Shown here: positions 24,880 to 31,608 of the stretch, piece by piece | Layout of the letters: the number at the start of each line of letters is the position of its first letter | How positions within the stretch are numbered: position 1 is the stretch's first letter | DNA from: an uncultured Marvinbryantia sp. | GTDB lineage: Bacteria > Bacillota > Clostridia > Lachnospirales > Lachnospiraceae | Length of the DNA stretch: 41,671 bases | NCBI GenBank assembly: GCA_937915375.1 | Contig: CALDMO010000014.1 | Coordinates: 1 to 41,671, forward strand | Direction: 5' to 3' | Program-made: the position numbers and the translations under genes | The notes under the pieces: model-generated | What the model was told of the DNA's origin: nothing | Database searches by the model: none | Seen by the model: only the letters and a program-made list of their open reading frames with translations

Positions 24880-25678
24880 ATTCTGCTTTCACCATAATTT
24901 TGGTTATATAATCCTGCTCCTCTGATATAGCAAATTCATTAAGCCCTATTTCATATGCATATCCGACCAGCTTTAAACCATTTTTCTGTGCGAAAGAAAT
25001 GATATTTTGATATGCAAAGGGCAGTGTATCCCATTCACCCTTATGATAATAGCAAATATACATTCCTTCCGGTTTATAAAACGTGTGTTTAGAAGAAGAA
25101 CTGCTTAATGCCGGCGTATATATACAGTCATAACTCGAAAAATTATTCTGTAATACCTTTTCGGCCGCAATCATTCCTCCAACACCCATCCGAATTTGTT
25201 CCAAGCTCCATGAATCCTTCATATAAGAAAATGCGTTAGAAATATCTTCCGAAAAGTCATAAGGCAAAATTAACAGCCTTTCCTTTCGACATTCTACCAT
25301 CTCTATTTTAGATTTCTCTATGGTTTCACAAAGCTCCGCCTGAACCCTTTTTGTTTGAATCGTCTGCTTAATACTTTTTAATTTTTTTATCTGAATTTCC
25401 AGCTCTCTCTCTTTTTTATTTGCAAGCTCTATAAATTTTTTCTGATTAGGCTGATTGATATAATCCTGTATTTCATCAATACTCACATTTAATTCTTTCA
25501 ACATCCGTATATATTCAAAATCAATACTTTGCGACAGGTCATAATATCTATATCCATTTTCTCCTTTGGTGTTAGGTGAAAACAATCCGATACTGTCATA
25601 ATAATGCAGTGTTCTTTTATTTACATTATGCAGCTTTGCGAATTGCGCAATTGTCAGTTTTACATTCCCTTTTTTCAT
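24878..25678 (-). CDS. MerR-family regulator with GyrI-like effector domain
   Basis: The 266-residue protein starts at ATG 25678 after GAGGGAT. It has a MerR winged helix (LTIAQFAKLHNVNKRTLHYY, then DSIGLFSP and GYRYYD), a long dimerisation coiled coil (about 85-130) and a C-terminal domain of the multidrug-binding BmrR/GyrI type, with KPEGMYICYYHKGEW. Such proteins bind hydrophobic cations and twist the 19-bp-spacer promoter of an efflux gene. The convergent MATE gene has exactly such a promoter. An identical 22-bp operator block lies downstream of its own promoter, suggesting autorepression. Confidence 0.92.
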   Translation of the reverse strand: MKKGNVKLTIAQFAKLHNVNKRTLHYYDSIGLFSPNTKGENGYRYYDLSQSIDFEYIRMLKELNVSIDEIQDYINQPNQKKFIELANKKERELEIQIKKLKSIKQTIQTKRVQAELCETIEKSKIEMVECRKERLLILPYDFSEDISNAFSYMKDSWSLEQIRMGVGGMIAAEKVLQNNFSSYDCIYTPALSSSSSKHTFYKPEGMYICYYHKGEWDTLPFAYQNIISFAQKNGLKLVGYAYEIGLNEFAISEEQDYITKIMVKAE

Positions 25679-25692
25679 AGCTATCCCTCTTA

Positions 25693-25714
25693 TTAACATT
25701 ACAGTTACTGTATA
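25693..25714. promoter_or_regulatory. Second MerR operator, in the merR leader
   Basis: The 22 bp from ACATTACAG onward, including TACAGTTACTGTA (25700-25712), repeat the block in the MATE promoter. Here it lies between the merR -10 box and the start codon. Confidence 0.8.
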
Positions 25715-25717
25715 GTT

Positions 25718-25747
25718 ATCATATATTGTTACTGTTTGGACTGTCAA
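25718..25747 (-). promoter_or_regulatory. Promoter of the MerR-family gene
   Basis: Minus-strand TTGACA (25742-25747) and TATGAT (25718-25723) are 18 bp apart, directly upstream of the second operator copy. Confidence 0.7.
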
Positions 25748-25861
25748 CAGAGAAATCCTGAAAATTATCATTCTGCGTATCATCGCTGCGTATCATCTTT
25801 CCAAACTATATTTTCAAACTTGACATTCTATGATAAACTTAACATTGGAAAGGAGATTTTT

Positions 25862-26239
25862 ATGAAACAGTATACATTGCCTCATCAGCACAATCAATCC
25901 ATGCCTCAGCTTCTAGAACATATTCCTGAAACTGAAAATTTTGAAACTACCGCAAATATCTTTAAACAATTAAGTGACCCGACCAGAATTCGTATTTTCT
26001 GGATTTTATGTCATTGCGAAGAATGTGTGATGAACATTTCCTCTATGATGGAAATGAGCAGCCCTGCAGTTGCTCATCATTTACGTTTACTCCGTTCAAG
26101 TAATTTAATTGAATCTCACCGTGAAGGAAAGGAAACCTATTATAAAGCCAGTAATTCAAAAAAAGCACAGGTTCTTCATCATATGATCGAACAGATCATG
26201 GATATTTCCTGCATAAATAAAAGCGAACCTTATGAATAA
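25862..26239 (+). CDS. ArsR/SmtB-family metal-sensing repressor
   Basis: The 125-residue protein starts at ATG 25862 after AAAGGAGA; the longer upstream frame is unsupported. It has the ArsR winged helix (LSDPTRIRIFWIL then MSSPAVAHHLRLLRSSNLI and REGKETYY). The ILCHCEECVMN stretch carries three Cys in the helix that holds metal ligands in CadC/SmtB proteins, so Cd, Zn, Pb or Co is likely sensed. It precedes the CDF transporter by 107 bp. A direct repeat of AACTTGACATT/AACTTAACATT with 19-bp period lies at 25817-25846 in its leader and may be its operator. Confidence 0.9.
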   Translation: MKQYTLPHQHNQSMPQLLEHIPETENFETTANIFKQLSDPTRIRIFWILCHCEECVMNISSMMEMSSPAVAHHLRLLRSSNLIESHREGKETYYKASNSKKAQVLHHMIEQIMDISCINKSEPYE

Positions 26240-26346
26240 TCTGTCCTTCTTTCTTATACGCGTCTTAAAATACCGGAATTACTCTTTTTTCTTACTGCCA
26301 GTTACGGGAAACAATACAAAGCGATTACAAAGAAGGTGATTTTATC

Positions 26347-27261
26347 ATGAAACATGATTTACAAAAAAGTTCCGAAGAATTACTAGAAAAGAAAATTTTA
26401 CTGCTTTCTTTTCTATCTGGTGTTGGTTTTGTCATTGCCGAATTAATCTATGCCATATACAGTCATTCCCAGTCTACACTTATGGATGCCTTATATGATG
26501 CTTCTGAACTTGTTTTTATTATTTTACTTTTATTTTTGACTCCTTTATTTCATCAGCCGATTTCTGAAAAACATCCCTATGGTTTTTTTCAGCTGGAATC
26601 CTTTTTTATTTTAATCAAAAACATTATGCTGACCTCTGTGACCATCAGCGTTTTAACAAGTGTTATTGAACGGCTTTTTTCAGGCGGCAGTCAGATCAAT
26701 AAAGGCCAGATTTCCTTATTTCAGCTGATTCTTGGTCTTGTCAGTTTCTTAATCCTATTAATTATGAAATTCATGAGCCGTAAAGTTTCTTCTCCTACGG
26801 TAAAAGCGGAAATATTAGGCTGGAAATTGGATGTGGCATACAGTCTTGGAATGTCCTTTGCATTCTTCATTGCCGTACAGCTGCAGCATACCTCCCTGGC
26901 TTATTTATCTCCTTACTTTGACCAGATCATTGCCATACTGATTATGCTTTTTATGATTCCAGAAACAATTAAAATGCTCATAGAAACTTTCCGGGAACTG
27001 TTTCTTTTCTCACCGGATCAGCAGACTGTTCACAGAATCAAAGAAATATCTGATCAGATTTTAGAAGACTATTCCTTTACTCCTATTTTCTATGATATTG
27101 CCAGAACCGGCCGTAAAATGTGGATTTCCATTTACTTTCGCCCAGATACAGATATGATATCTGTAAAAAATATCCAGAATATAAACAGGATTTTAAATGA
27201 ACAGCTTGGAAAAGAATTTCAGAATATTTCCTGTGAAATTATACCTGACACCCATAATTAA
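26347..27261 (+). CDS. Cation diffusion facilitator (CDF) metal transporter
   Basis: The 304-residue protein has about six transmembrane helices and a C-terminal soluble domain of CDF type. The metal-site helix II reads DALYDASELVF (D-x3-D) and helix V EILGWKLDVAYS (with D; the usual His is not obvious), resembling the divergent CDF branch often annotated as a cation transporter in Firmicutes. It exports divalent metal in exchange for protons. Upstream, the ArsR sensor gene probably controls it. AAGGTGA precedes ATG 26347. A terminator follows. Confidence 0.88.
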   Translation: MKHDLQKSSEELLEKKILLLSFLSGVGFVIAELIYAIYSHSQSTLMDALYDASELVFIILLLFLTPLFHQPISEKHPYGFFQLESFFILIKNIMLTSVTISVLTSVIERLFSGGSQINKGQISLFQLILGLVSFLILLIMKFMSRKVSSPTVKAEILGWKLDVAYSLGMSFAFFIAVQLQHTSLAYLSPYFDQIIAILIMLFMIPETIKMLIETFRELFLFSPDQQTVHRIKEISDQILEDYSFTPIFYDIARTGRKMWISIYFRPDTDMISVKNIQNINRILNEQLGKEFQNISCEIIPDTHN

Positions 27262-27336
27262 CCCTTTCTTAATACCCAAAAAGATTTATATAAATCACTT
27301 GCATATTTTACAATTATTCATGAAACCATAAAAAAA

Positions 27337-27373
27337 CAATCCGTTCCATATAACATGGACAGATTGCTTTTTT
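27337..27373. terminator. Bidirectional terminator between CDF and P-type ATPase genes
   Basis: CAATCCGTTCCAT (27337-27349) pairs imperfectly with ATGGACAGATTG (27355-27366) around a 5-nt loop; T-run at 27368-27373 and A-run at 27331-27336 allow use on both strands. Confidence 0.8.
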
Positions 27374-27397
27374 ATATCGCTGAAACTTCTCTTTTTC

Positions 27398-29284
27398 TTA
27401 TAATTTATGAACTCTGAGCGCACGGATCGCATTTAAAATTGCAATAATCATAACACCTACATCTGCAAAGATTGCAAACCACATATTTGCAATTCCGACT
27501 GCGCCAAGTCCAAGGCAGGCAAATTTAATTACCAGTGCAAATACAATATTCTGATATACAATTCTAAGACATTTTCTGGAAATATTAATCGCCTTGGAAA
27601 TTTTTAATGGATCATCGTCCATTAGAACGACATCAGCTGCTTCTATTGCCGCATCTGACCCCATTGCACCCATCGCGATTCCAATATCCGCGCGTGTTAA
27701 TACCGGTGCATCGTTAATTCCATCTCCTACGAATACCAGTTTATCTTTCGCTGATTTTTTAGAAAGAAGTTCTTCCACTTTTTCTACTTTATCGCCCGGA
27801 AGCAATTCACTGTATACCATATCGATTCCCAGGGATTCCGCAACTTGATCGGCAACGCTCTTTGCGTCTCCTGTAAGCATTACCGTCTTCTTAACACCTG
27901 CATCTTTCAGCTTTGCAATGGCTTCTCTGGAATGTTCCTTTACAATATCGGAAATCACAATATGACCTGCATAAGAACCATCAACCGCCATATGGATAAT
28001 TGTTCCAACCTTATGGCAATCGTAATATTTCACGCCCAACTGCTTCATAAGCTTACTGTTTCCGGCAGCAACTTCATGTCCGTCTACTTTCGCAATGATT
28101 CCATGCCCGCTAATTTCCTGAATGTCTGAAACTCTGCTGCGGTCAATTTCTTTTCCATATGCTTTCTGCAAACTTTTACTAATTGGATGTGAGGAAGCAC
28201 ATTCTGCCAAGGCCGCGTATTCCAGCAACCTCTGTTCTTCCATTTCATTATGATGAATTGCGCTTACTTCAAACACACCTTTTGTCAAAGTTCCAGTTTT
28301 ATCAAATACTACATATTTCGCCTGCGACAAAGTTTCCATATAATTAGATCCTTTAATCAGAACCCCTTCTTTGCTCGCTCCGCCGATCCCCGCAAAAAAA
28401 CTAAGCGGAATACTGATAACCAAAGCACAAGGACAACTGATTACAAGGAACGTAAGTGCCCGATAAATCCATACTCCCCACTGCGCCGTCTGCCCTAAAA
28501 ACAGCATCTGCACCAGTGGAGGCAGCACTGCCAATGCTAACGCGCCATAACATACTGCCGGAGTATAAACCTTGGCGAATTTAGAAATAAAGTTCTCAGA
28601 TTTCGATTTTCTGGAGCTGGAGTTTTCCACAAGTTCCAAAATCTTTGATACTGTTGATTCCCCAAATTCTTTTGTTGTCTTTATTTTGAGAACACCTGTC
28701 ATGTTGATACAGCCACTGATGATTTCATCTCCCTGTTTGATATCACGCGGCAGACTCTCTCCCGTCAAAGCGCTCGTATTCAAACTGGAAGCTCCTTCTA
28801 TTACGATACCATCCAATGGAACTTTTTCTCCCGGCTGCACTACAATAATACTGTCAATTTCTACTTCATCCGGATCTACTTTCTCTAATTTTCCATTCTG
28901 TTCTACATTCGCATAATCCGGACGAATGTCCATCAATGCACTAATATTTTTGCGGCTCTTTCCAACCGCGTAGCTTTGAAAAAGTTCTCCAATCTGATAA
29001 AACAACATAACAGCAATTGCTTCATTATAGTCTCCGCTTCCTGAATAGATTGCCAATACAAATGCACCGACTGTAGCAACTGCCATCAAAAAATTTTCAT
29101 CAAAAACCCGTCGATTGAGAATTCCTTTTCCAGCCTTTTTCAAAATATCATAACCGATTATTAAATAAGCTGCTAAATAGAGAATCAACTGTATAATCCC
29201 TGTTATTGGAATCAGGTTCAATGCAATAACCATAACAGTCGCAATGATAATCCTGGTCAGCATCTTTTTTTGCTTTTTATTCAC
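27398..29284 (-). CDS. P1B-type heavy-metal ATPase (ZntA/CadA-like)
   Basis: The 628-residue protein starts with GTG 29284 (AAGGAG 8 bp upstream). It has the CPC metal motif at 284-286 (SCPCAL), the phosphorylated Asp328 in DKTGT, a TGES loop at about 174, the HP motif (SSHPIS) and GDGIND near residue 535. This set defines Zn/Cd/Pb-exporting ATPases. Unlike classical ZntA it begins directly with membrane helices and has no N-terminal metal-binding domain. That domain is supplied by the 72-residue HMA protein encoded 50 bp upstream in the same operon. Convergent with the CDF gene. Confidence 0.95.
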   Translation of the reverse strand: MNKKQKKMLTRIIIATVMVIALNLIPITGIIQLILYLAAYLIIGYDILKKAGKGILNRRVFDENFLMAVATVGAFVLAIYSGSGDYNEAIAVMLFYQIGELFQSYAVGKSRKNISALMDIRPDYANVEQNGKLEKVDPDEVEIDSIIVVQPGEKVPLDGIVIEGASSLNTSALTGESLPRDIKQGDEIISGCINMTGVLKIKTTKEFGESTVSKILELVENSSSRKSKSENFISKFAKVYTPAVCYGALALAVLPPLVQMLFLGQTAQWGVWIYRALTFLVISCPCALVISIPLSFFAGIGGASKEGVLIKGSNYMETLSQAKYVVFDKTGTLTKGVFEVSAIHHNEMEEQRLLEYAALAECASSHPISKSLQKAYGKEIDRSRVSDIQEISGHGIIAKVDGHEVAAGNSKLMKQLGVKYYDCHKVGTIIHMAVDGSYAGHIVISDIVKEHSREAIAKLKDAGVKKTVMLTGDAKSVADQVAESLGIDMVYSELLPGDKVEKVEELLSKKSAKDKLVFVGDGINDAPVLTRADIGIAMGAMGSDAAIEAADVVLMDDDPLKISKAINISRKCLRIVYQNIVFALVIKFACLGLGAVGIANMWFAIFADVGVMIIAILNAIRALRVHKL

Positions 29285-29334
29285 AACTTCTTCTCCTTCT
29301 TATTTTATACATCCGAAATTCTCCGAAATACTTT

Positions 29335-29553
29335 TTAAAATTCAATTTCACAATCCGATTCTACTTTTCTGCAAGCCTTCAATACATCTTTCATAACCGC
29401 CTTTGGCTCTTTGCCTTCCTCAAACTCTACAATCATCTTCTGTGTCATAAAGTTTACCGTTGCATTTGCGACACCTGCCGTCTTTTTCGCCGCATCTTCC
29501 ATAAGATTCGCACAGTTCGCGCAATCTACCTCAATTTTGTAAGTTTTTTTCAT
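29335..29553 (-). CDS. HMA-domain heavy-metal-binding protein
   Basis: The 72-residue protein starts at ATG 29553 (GAGAGGT upstream). It is a single ferredoxin-like HMA domain with the metal site DCANCANLMED, a CxxC motif where the usual residue before the first Cys is Asp, as in Zn/Cd rather than copper domains. It likely delivers metal to or regulates the ATPase encoded immediately downstream, corresponding to the missing N-terminal domain of that protein. It is the first gene of the operon. Confidence 0.9.
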   Translation of the reverse strand: MKKTYKIEVDCANCANLMEDAAKKTAGVANATVNFMTQKMIVEFEEGKEPKAVMKDVLKACRKVESDCEIEF

Positions 29554-29590
29554 GTTAAATACCTCTCTCTTTCTATTATTATAACGTTTA

Positions 29591-29608
29591 AAAGATTGTT
29601 TAATCTTT
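29591..29608. promoter_or_regulatory. Dyad at the start point of the HMA-ATPase operon
   Basis: AAAGATT and AATCTTT are perfect arms separated by 4 bp, right at the expected transcription start, a position suited for a metal-responsive repressor. Confidence 0.55.
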
Positions 29609-29616
29609 ATATTTAT

Positions 29617-29645
29617 AATATACACGCTCACATGAGAAATGTCAA
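29617..29645 (-). promoter_or_regulatory. Promoter of the HMA-ATPase operon
   Basis: Minus-strand TTGACA (29640-29645) and TATATT (29617-29622) have a 17-bp spacer. Confidence 0.8.
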
Positions 29646-29687
29646 TTACAAAGATATATCTATTTTCACATTTTGTCCGTAATTTGA

Positions 29688-29717
29688 CGTTCCCACCGGG
29701 AAACGAACCCAGAACTA
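29688..29717 (-). repeat. 30-bp direct repeat, copy 1
   Basis: This 30-bp block matches 34223-34252 at 28 of 30 positions in the same orientation. Read on the minus strand it contains CTGGGTTCGTTTCCCGG, a perfect 5-bp stem with a 7-nt loop like a tRNA T arm, then TGGGAAC. It stands about 55 bp after a terminator hairpin on the minus strand. Confidence 0.8.
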
Positions 29718-29771
29718 TAGTTTATGGGCAGTCTGGAAATAAGGTTTTCTAACTCACCCACATCAAAATAA

Positions 29772-29828
29772 GAGCATCCTTGATAGAATCAATGTTTTCA
29801 AACCTTTACTTTTCTATCAAGGATGCTC
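29772..29828 (-). terminator. Hairpin ending the recD2 operon
   Basis: Perfect 17-bp arms (29772-29788 and 29812-29828) enclose a 23-nt loop. TTATTTTG follows on the minus strand, which suits termination of the minus-strand operon ending at 29932. Confidence 0.7.
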
Positions 29829-29931
29829 CTTTGTAATTAATCTATCTCTTATCATCAGGTAAAAATCCAATTTCACACTCTAGGCAAATCGATATTTTTC
29901 CCCCTTGTCGATACTTTTCGACATATTTTGA

Positions 29932-30204
29932 TCATTTTTTACGATTATCCATATATTCATGAGCAAGAATATCCTTCAAGACTAGCATCACATCCAGTTC
30001 ACTGTAACCATATCTTTCCTGAAGTTCAGTAAACATCGCACGGATTCTTCCAGCATACTCTGGAATATCAACTTCAGACTGATATGTCTTAAGCACAGAA
30101 TATTTCGTGCTCCACGCCTTCGTTCAGTCTGTCTTGCTCTGATTCTCCTCTGTGGTATTACGAATAATCTTTTCTATAGTATCCATTTTCTTCTTTTTAG
30201 GCAT
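29932..30204 (-). pseudogene. Hypothetical gene interrupted by a TGA codon
   Basis: From ATG 30204 the frame reads 26 codons (MPKKKKMDTIEKIIRNTTEE and on), then TGA at 30124-30126, then continues in the same frame for 63 codons to a TGA at 29932, including AWSTKYSVLKTYQSE and LDVMLVLKDILAHEYMDNRK. The continued frame is plausible protein, so the gene looks nonsense-mutated (a CGA-to-TGA change would do it). The start overlaps the stop of the DUF1801 gene, as in an operon. I do not recognise the family. Confidence 0.7.
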
Positions 30205-30607
30205 GATTTCCGGTCTCCAAACACCATCTGGCAATTCTTCCAATCAGATCAGCATCAATTTTTCCATACGGAATACGTATGGTACCTTTGTCTGTTTTAT
30301 ACTTCCCATTAAGCTCTTCTGCAAAAAATGCTACAGCATCCGGACCCGGATAAAATCCAATATGTTTCTTCGATGCGGCAAAATGGCAAATATTATGGTC
30401 TTTCCAGTAAGTAGGCATACTCCAGGAAATCTTTTCTGTTGTTTCCGGCAAGGACTCTTTCAGAATATTCTGCATCGTGTAGAGATCCAGTCGTTTATCC
30501 TCATCCTGTGTCCGAATGTACTCCTCTATTGTCTTCGGCTTTGCTCCACAATAGTGAGACTGATTGGTTTTTTTAAATTGTCGTCCACATTTCTCGCAGG
30601 TCCACAT
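30197..30607 (-). CDS. DUF1801 (iron-chaperone YdhG-like) protein with zinc ribbon
   Basis: The 136-residue protein starts at ATG 30607 after AGGTGG. Residues 1-20 form a small zinc ribbon (WTCEKCGRQF, then HYC). The rest resembles DUF1801/YdhG-like proteins, with TIEEYIRTQ, ETTEKISWSMPTYW and GFYPGP. The family's function is not established beyond an iron-chaperone suggestion for frataxin-like relatives. It belongs to a minus-strand gene run with the ABM protein, ArsC-like protein and recD2. Confidence 0.8.
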   Translation of the reverse strand: MWTCEKCGRQFKKTNQSHYCGAKPKTIEEYIRTQDEDKRLDLYTMQNILKESLPETTEKISWSMPTYWKDHNICHFAASKKHIGFYPGPDAVAFFAEELNGKYKTDKGTIRIPYGKIDADLIGRIARWCLETGNHA

Positions 30608-30662
30608 AATATTTCCACCTAATAATTCTCCATCTCTGTATATATCATACCAGTTCCTATCC

Positions 30663-30995
30663 TTAATTCCTGATAAATGCCTGATCTGACTTCGGAACTC
30701 CGGCATCATCCGTCACATATCTTTCCACTCGCATATGTAGGTCATATTTCTCTCGTAATTTCATGATCTCTGCCATCATAGGCGAGCCATGATGTACATC
30801 AATAGCCTCCTGATTCTCCCAGCTGTCGATCAGCAGAACGGTCTCCGCGTCGTCCATTGGGAAGAAATAATCATATTTCAGGTTCCCGGCTTCTTCGCGA
30901 ATCGCTTTCACCACACCGGTAGAGACCATTTCTTCTGCAAATTTTCTGGCACTTCCATTGGTGCCTGTATAATAAATATTGATTGTAATTGCCAT
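30663..30995 (-). CDS. ABM-domain protein (putative quinol monooxygenase)
   Basis: The 110-residue protein starts at ATG 30995 directly after AAAGGAG. It has the dimeric alpha-beta barrel pattern of the antibiotic biosynthesis monooxygenase family, with ETVLLIDSWENQEAIDVHHG in the second half and a family-typical HH. Such proteins oxidise quinols or haem-like substrates, or have no known role. It sits between the ArsC-like and DUF1801 genes with short gaps of 47 and 55 bp. Confidence 0.82.
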   Translation of the reverse strand: MAITINIYYTGTNGSARKFAEEMVSTGVVKAIREEAGNLKYDYFFPMDDAETVLLIDSWENQEAIDVHHGSPMMAEIMKLREKYDLHMRVERYVTDDAGVPKSDQAFIRN

Positions 30996-31042
30996 GCCGG
31001 CTCCTTTCGATCTGTAATTCTGATAATCAATTAAACGGCAAA

Positions 31043-31384
31043 TTACTTCCAATTCTTCCAGATATCTGGCTGATATCCTACGGTTGCCTGTTTTCCGTTA
31101 CGAACTACAGGTGTAATCAGCACCTGCTGGTTCTCTAACAGTTTTTCGAACTTATCTTCGTCTGCAATATATTTGATCAGCGCCAGCGTATCCTGCTCTT
31201 TTGCCTTCGGATTAATGAGCTTATCCATGCCTCCGACTGCCTGCATTACGGATATCAGTTCACCCTTACTCATGGATTTCTCCTTCAGGTTGATAAACTG
31301 CACCTTGATATTTCTCTCTTTAAAATAACGCTGGGCTTTCTTTGTATCAAAGCACTTTGTCGTGCCAAAAATCTGTATGTTCAT
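31043..31384 (-). CDS. ArsC/Spx-family protein
   Basis: The 113-residue protein starts at ATG 31384, 4 bp downstream of the DUF1653 stop, with its ribosome-binding site inside that gene's last codons. The N-terminus IQIFGTTKCFDTKKAQRYF has the single thioredoxin-fold Cys of the ArsC family, without the second Cys of Spx. The C-terminus keeps TPVVRNGKQATVGYQPDIW. True arsenate reduction is uncertain; no arsenic transport genes are nearby, so it may be a thiol-stress protein. Confidence 0.85.
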   Translation of the reverse strand: MNIQIFGTTKCFDTKKAQRYFKERNIKVQFINLKEKSMSKGELISVMQAVGGMDKLINPKAKEQDTLALIKYIADEDKFEKLLENQQVLITPVVRNGKQATVGYQPDIWKNWK

Positions 31385-31388
31385 GTCT

Positions 31389-31604
31389 TTATTCTCCAAT
31401 ATAAGTAAAGCGCCTAAATACTTTTCCATCACGTTCAACTGTCTCATTCCACATGGAAGCCGGCCTTACCCAAAGACCATGCTCTCCATAAAGTGCCCGG
31501 TATACCACCATTTCTTCTGTGGTCTCGCTGTGCTTTGCGATACCGATCACTTCGTATTCGTTACCTTTGAAATGGCGGTAACGGCCAAGTTTAATCCCAT
31601 TCAT
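31389..31604 (-). CDS. DUF1653 protein
   Basis: The 71-residue protein starts at ATG 31604, with GGAGG in the end of recD2. It has the family signature GRYRHFKGNEYEVIGIA, then YRALYGEHGLWVRP and FRRFTYIGE, and matches the usual DUF1653 size. The family has an SH3-like fold and no firm function. It is tightly packed between recD2 and the arsC-like gene. Confidence 0.9.
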   Translation of the reverse strand: MNGIKLGRYRHFKGNEYEVIGIAKHSETTEEMVVYRALYGEHGLWVRPASMWNETVERDGKVFRRFTYIGE

Positions 31605-31608
31605 CTTA

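Noticed and set aside
30124..30126. Selenocysteine reading of the TGA inside the small gene
   Set aside because: No following hairpin or selenoprotein context was visible, and an Arg-to-stop change explains it more simply.
31043..31384. Arsenic resistance operon
   Set aside because: An ArsC-like protein alone, without arsR/arsB/acr3 beside it, does not support this.
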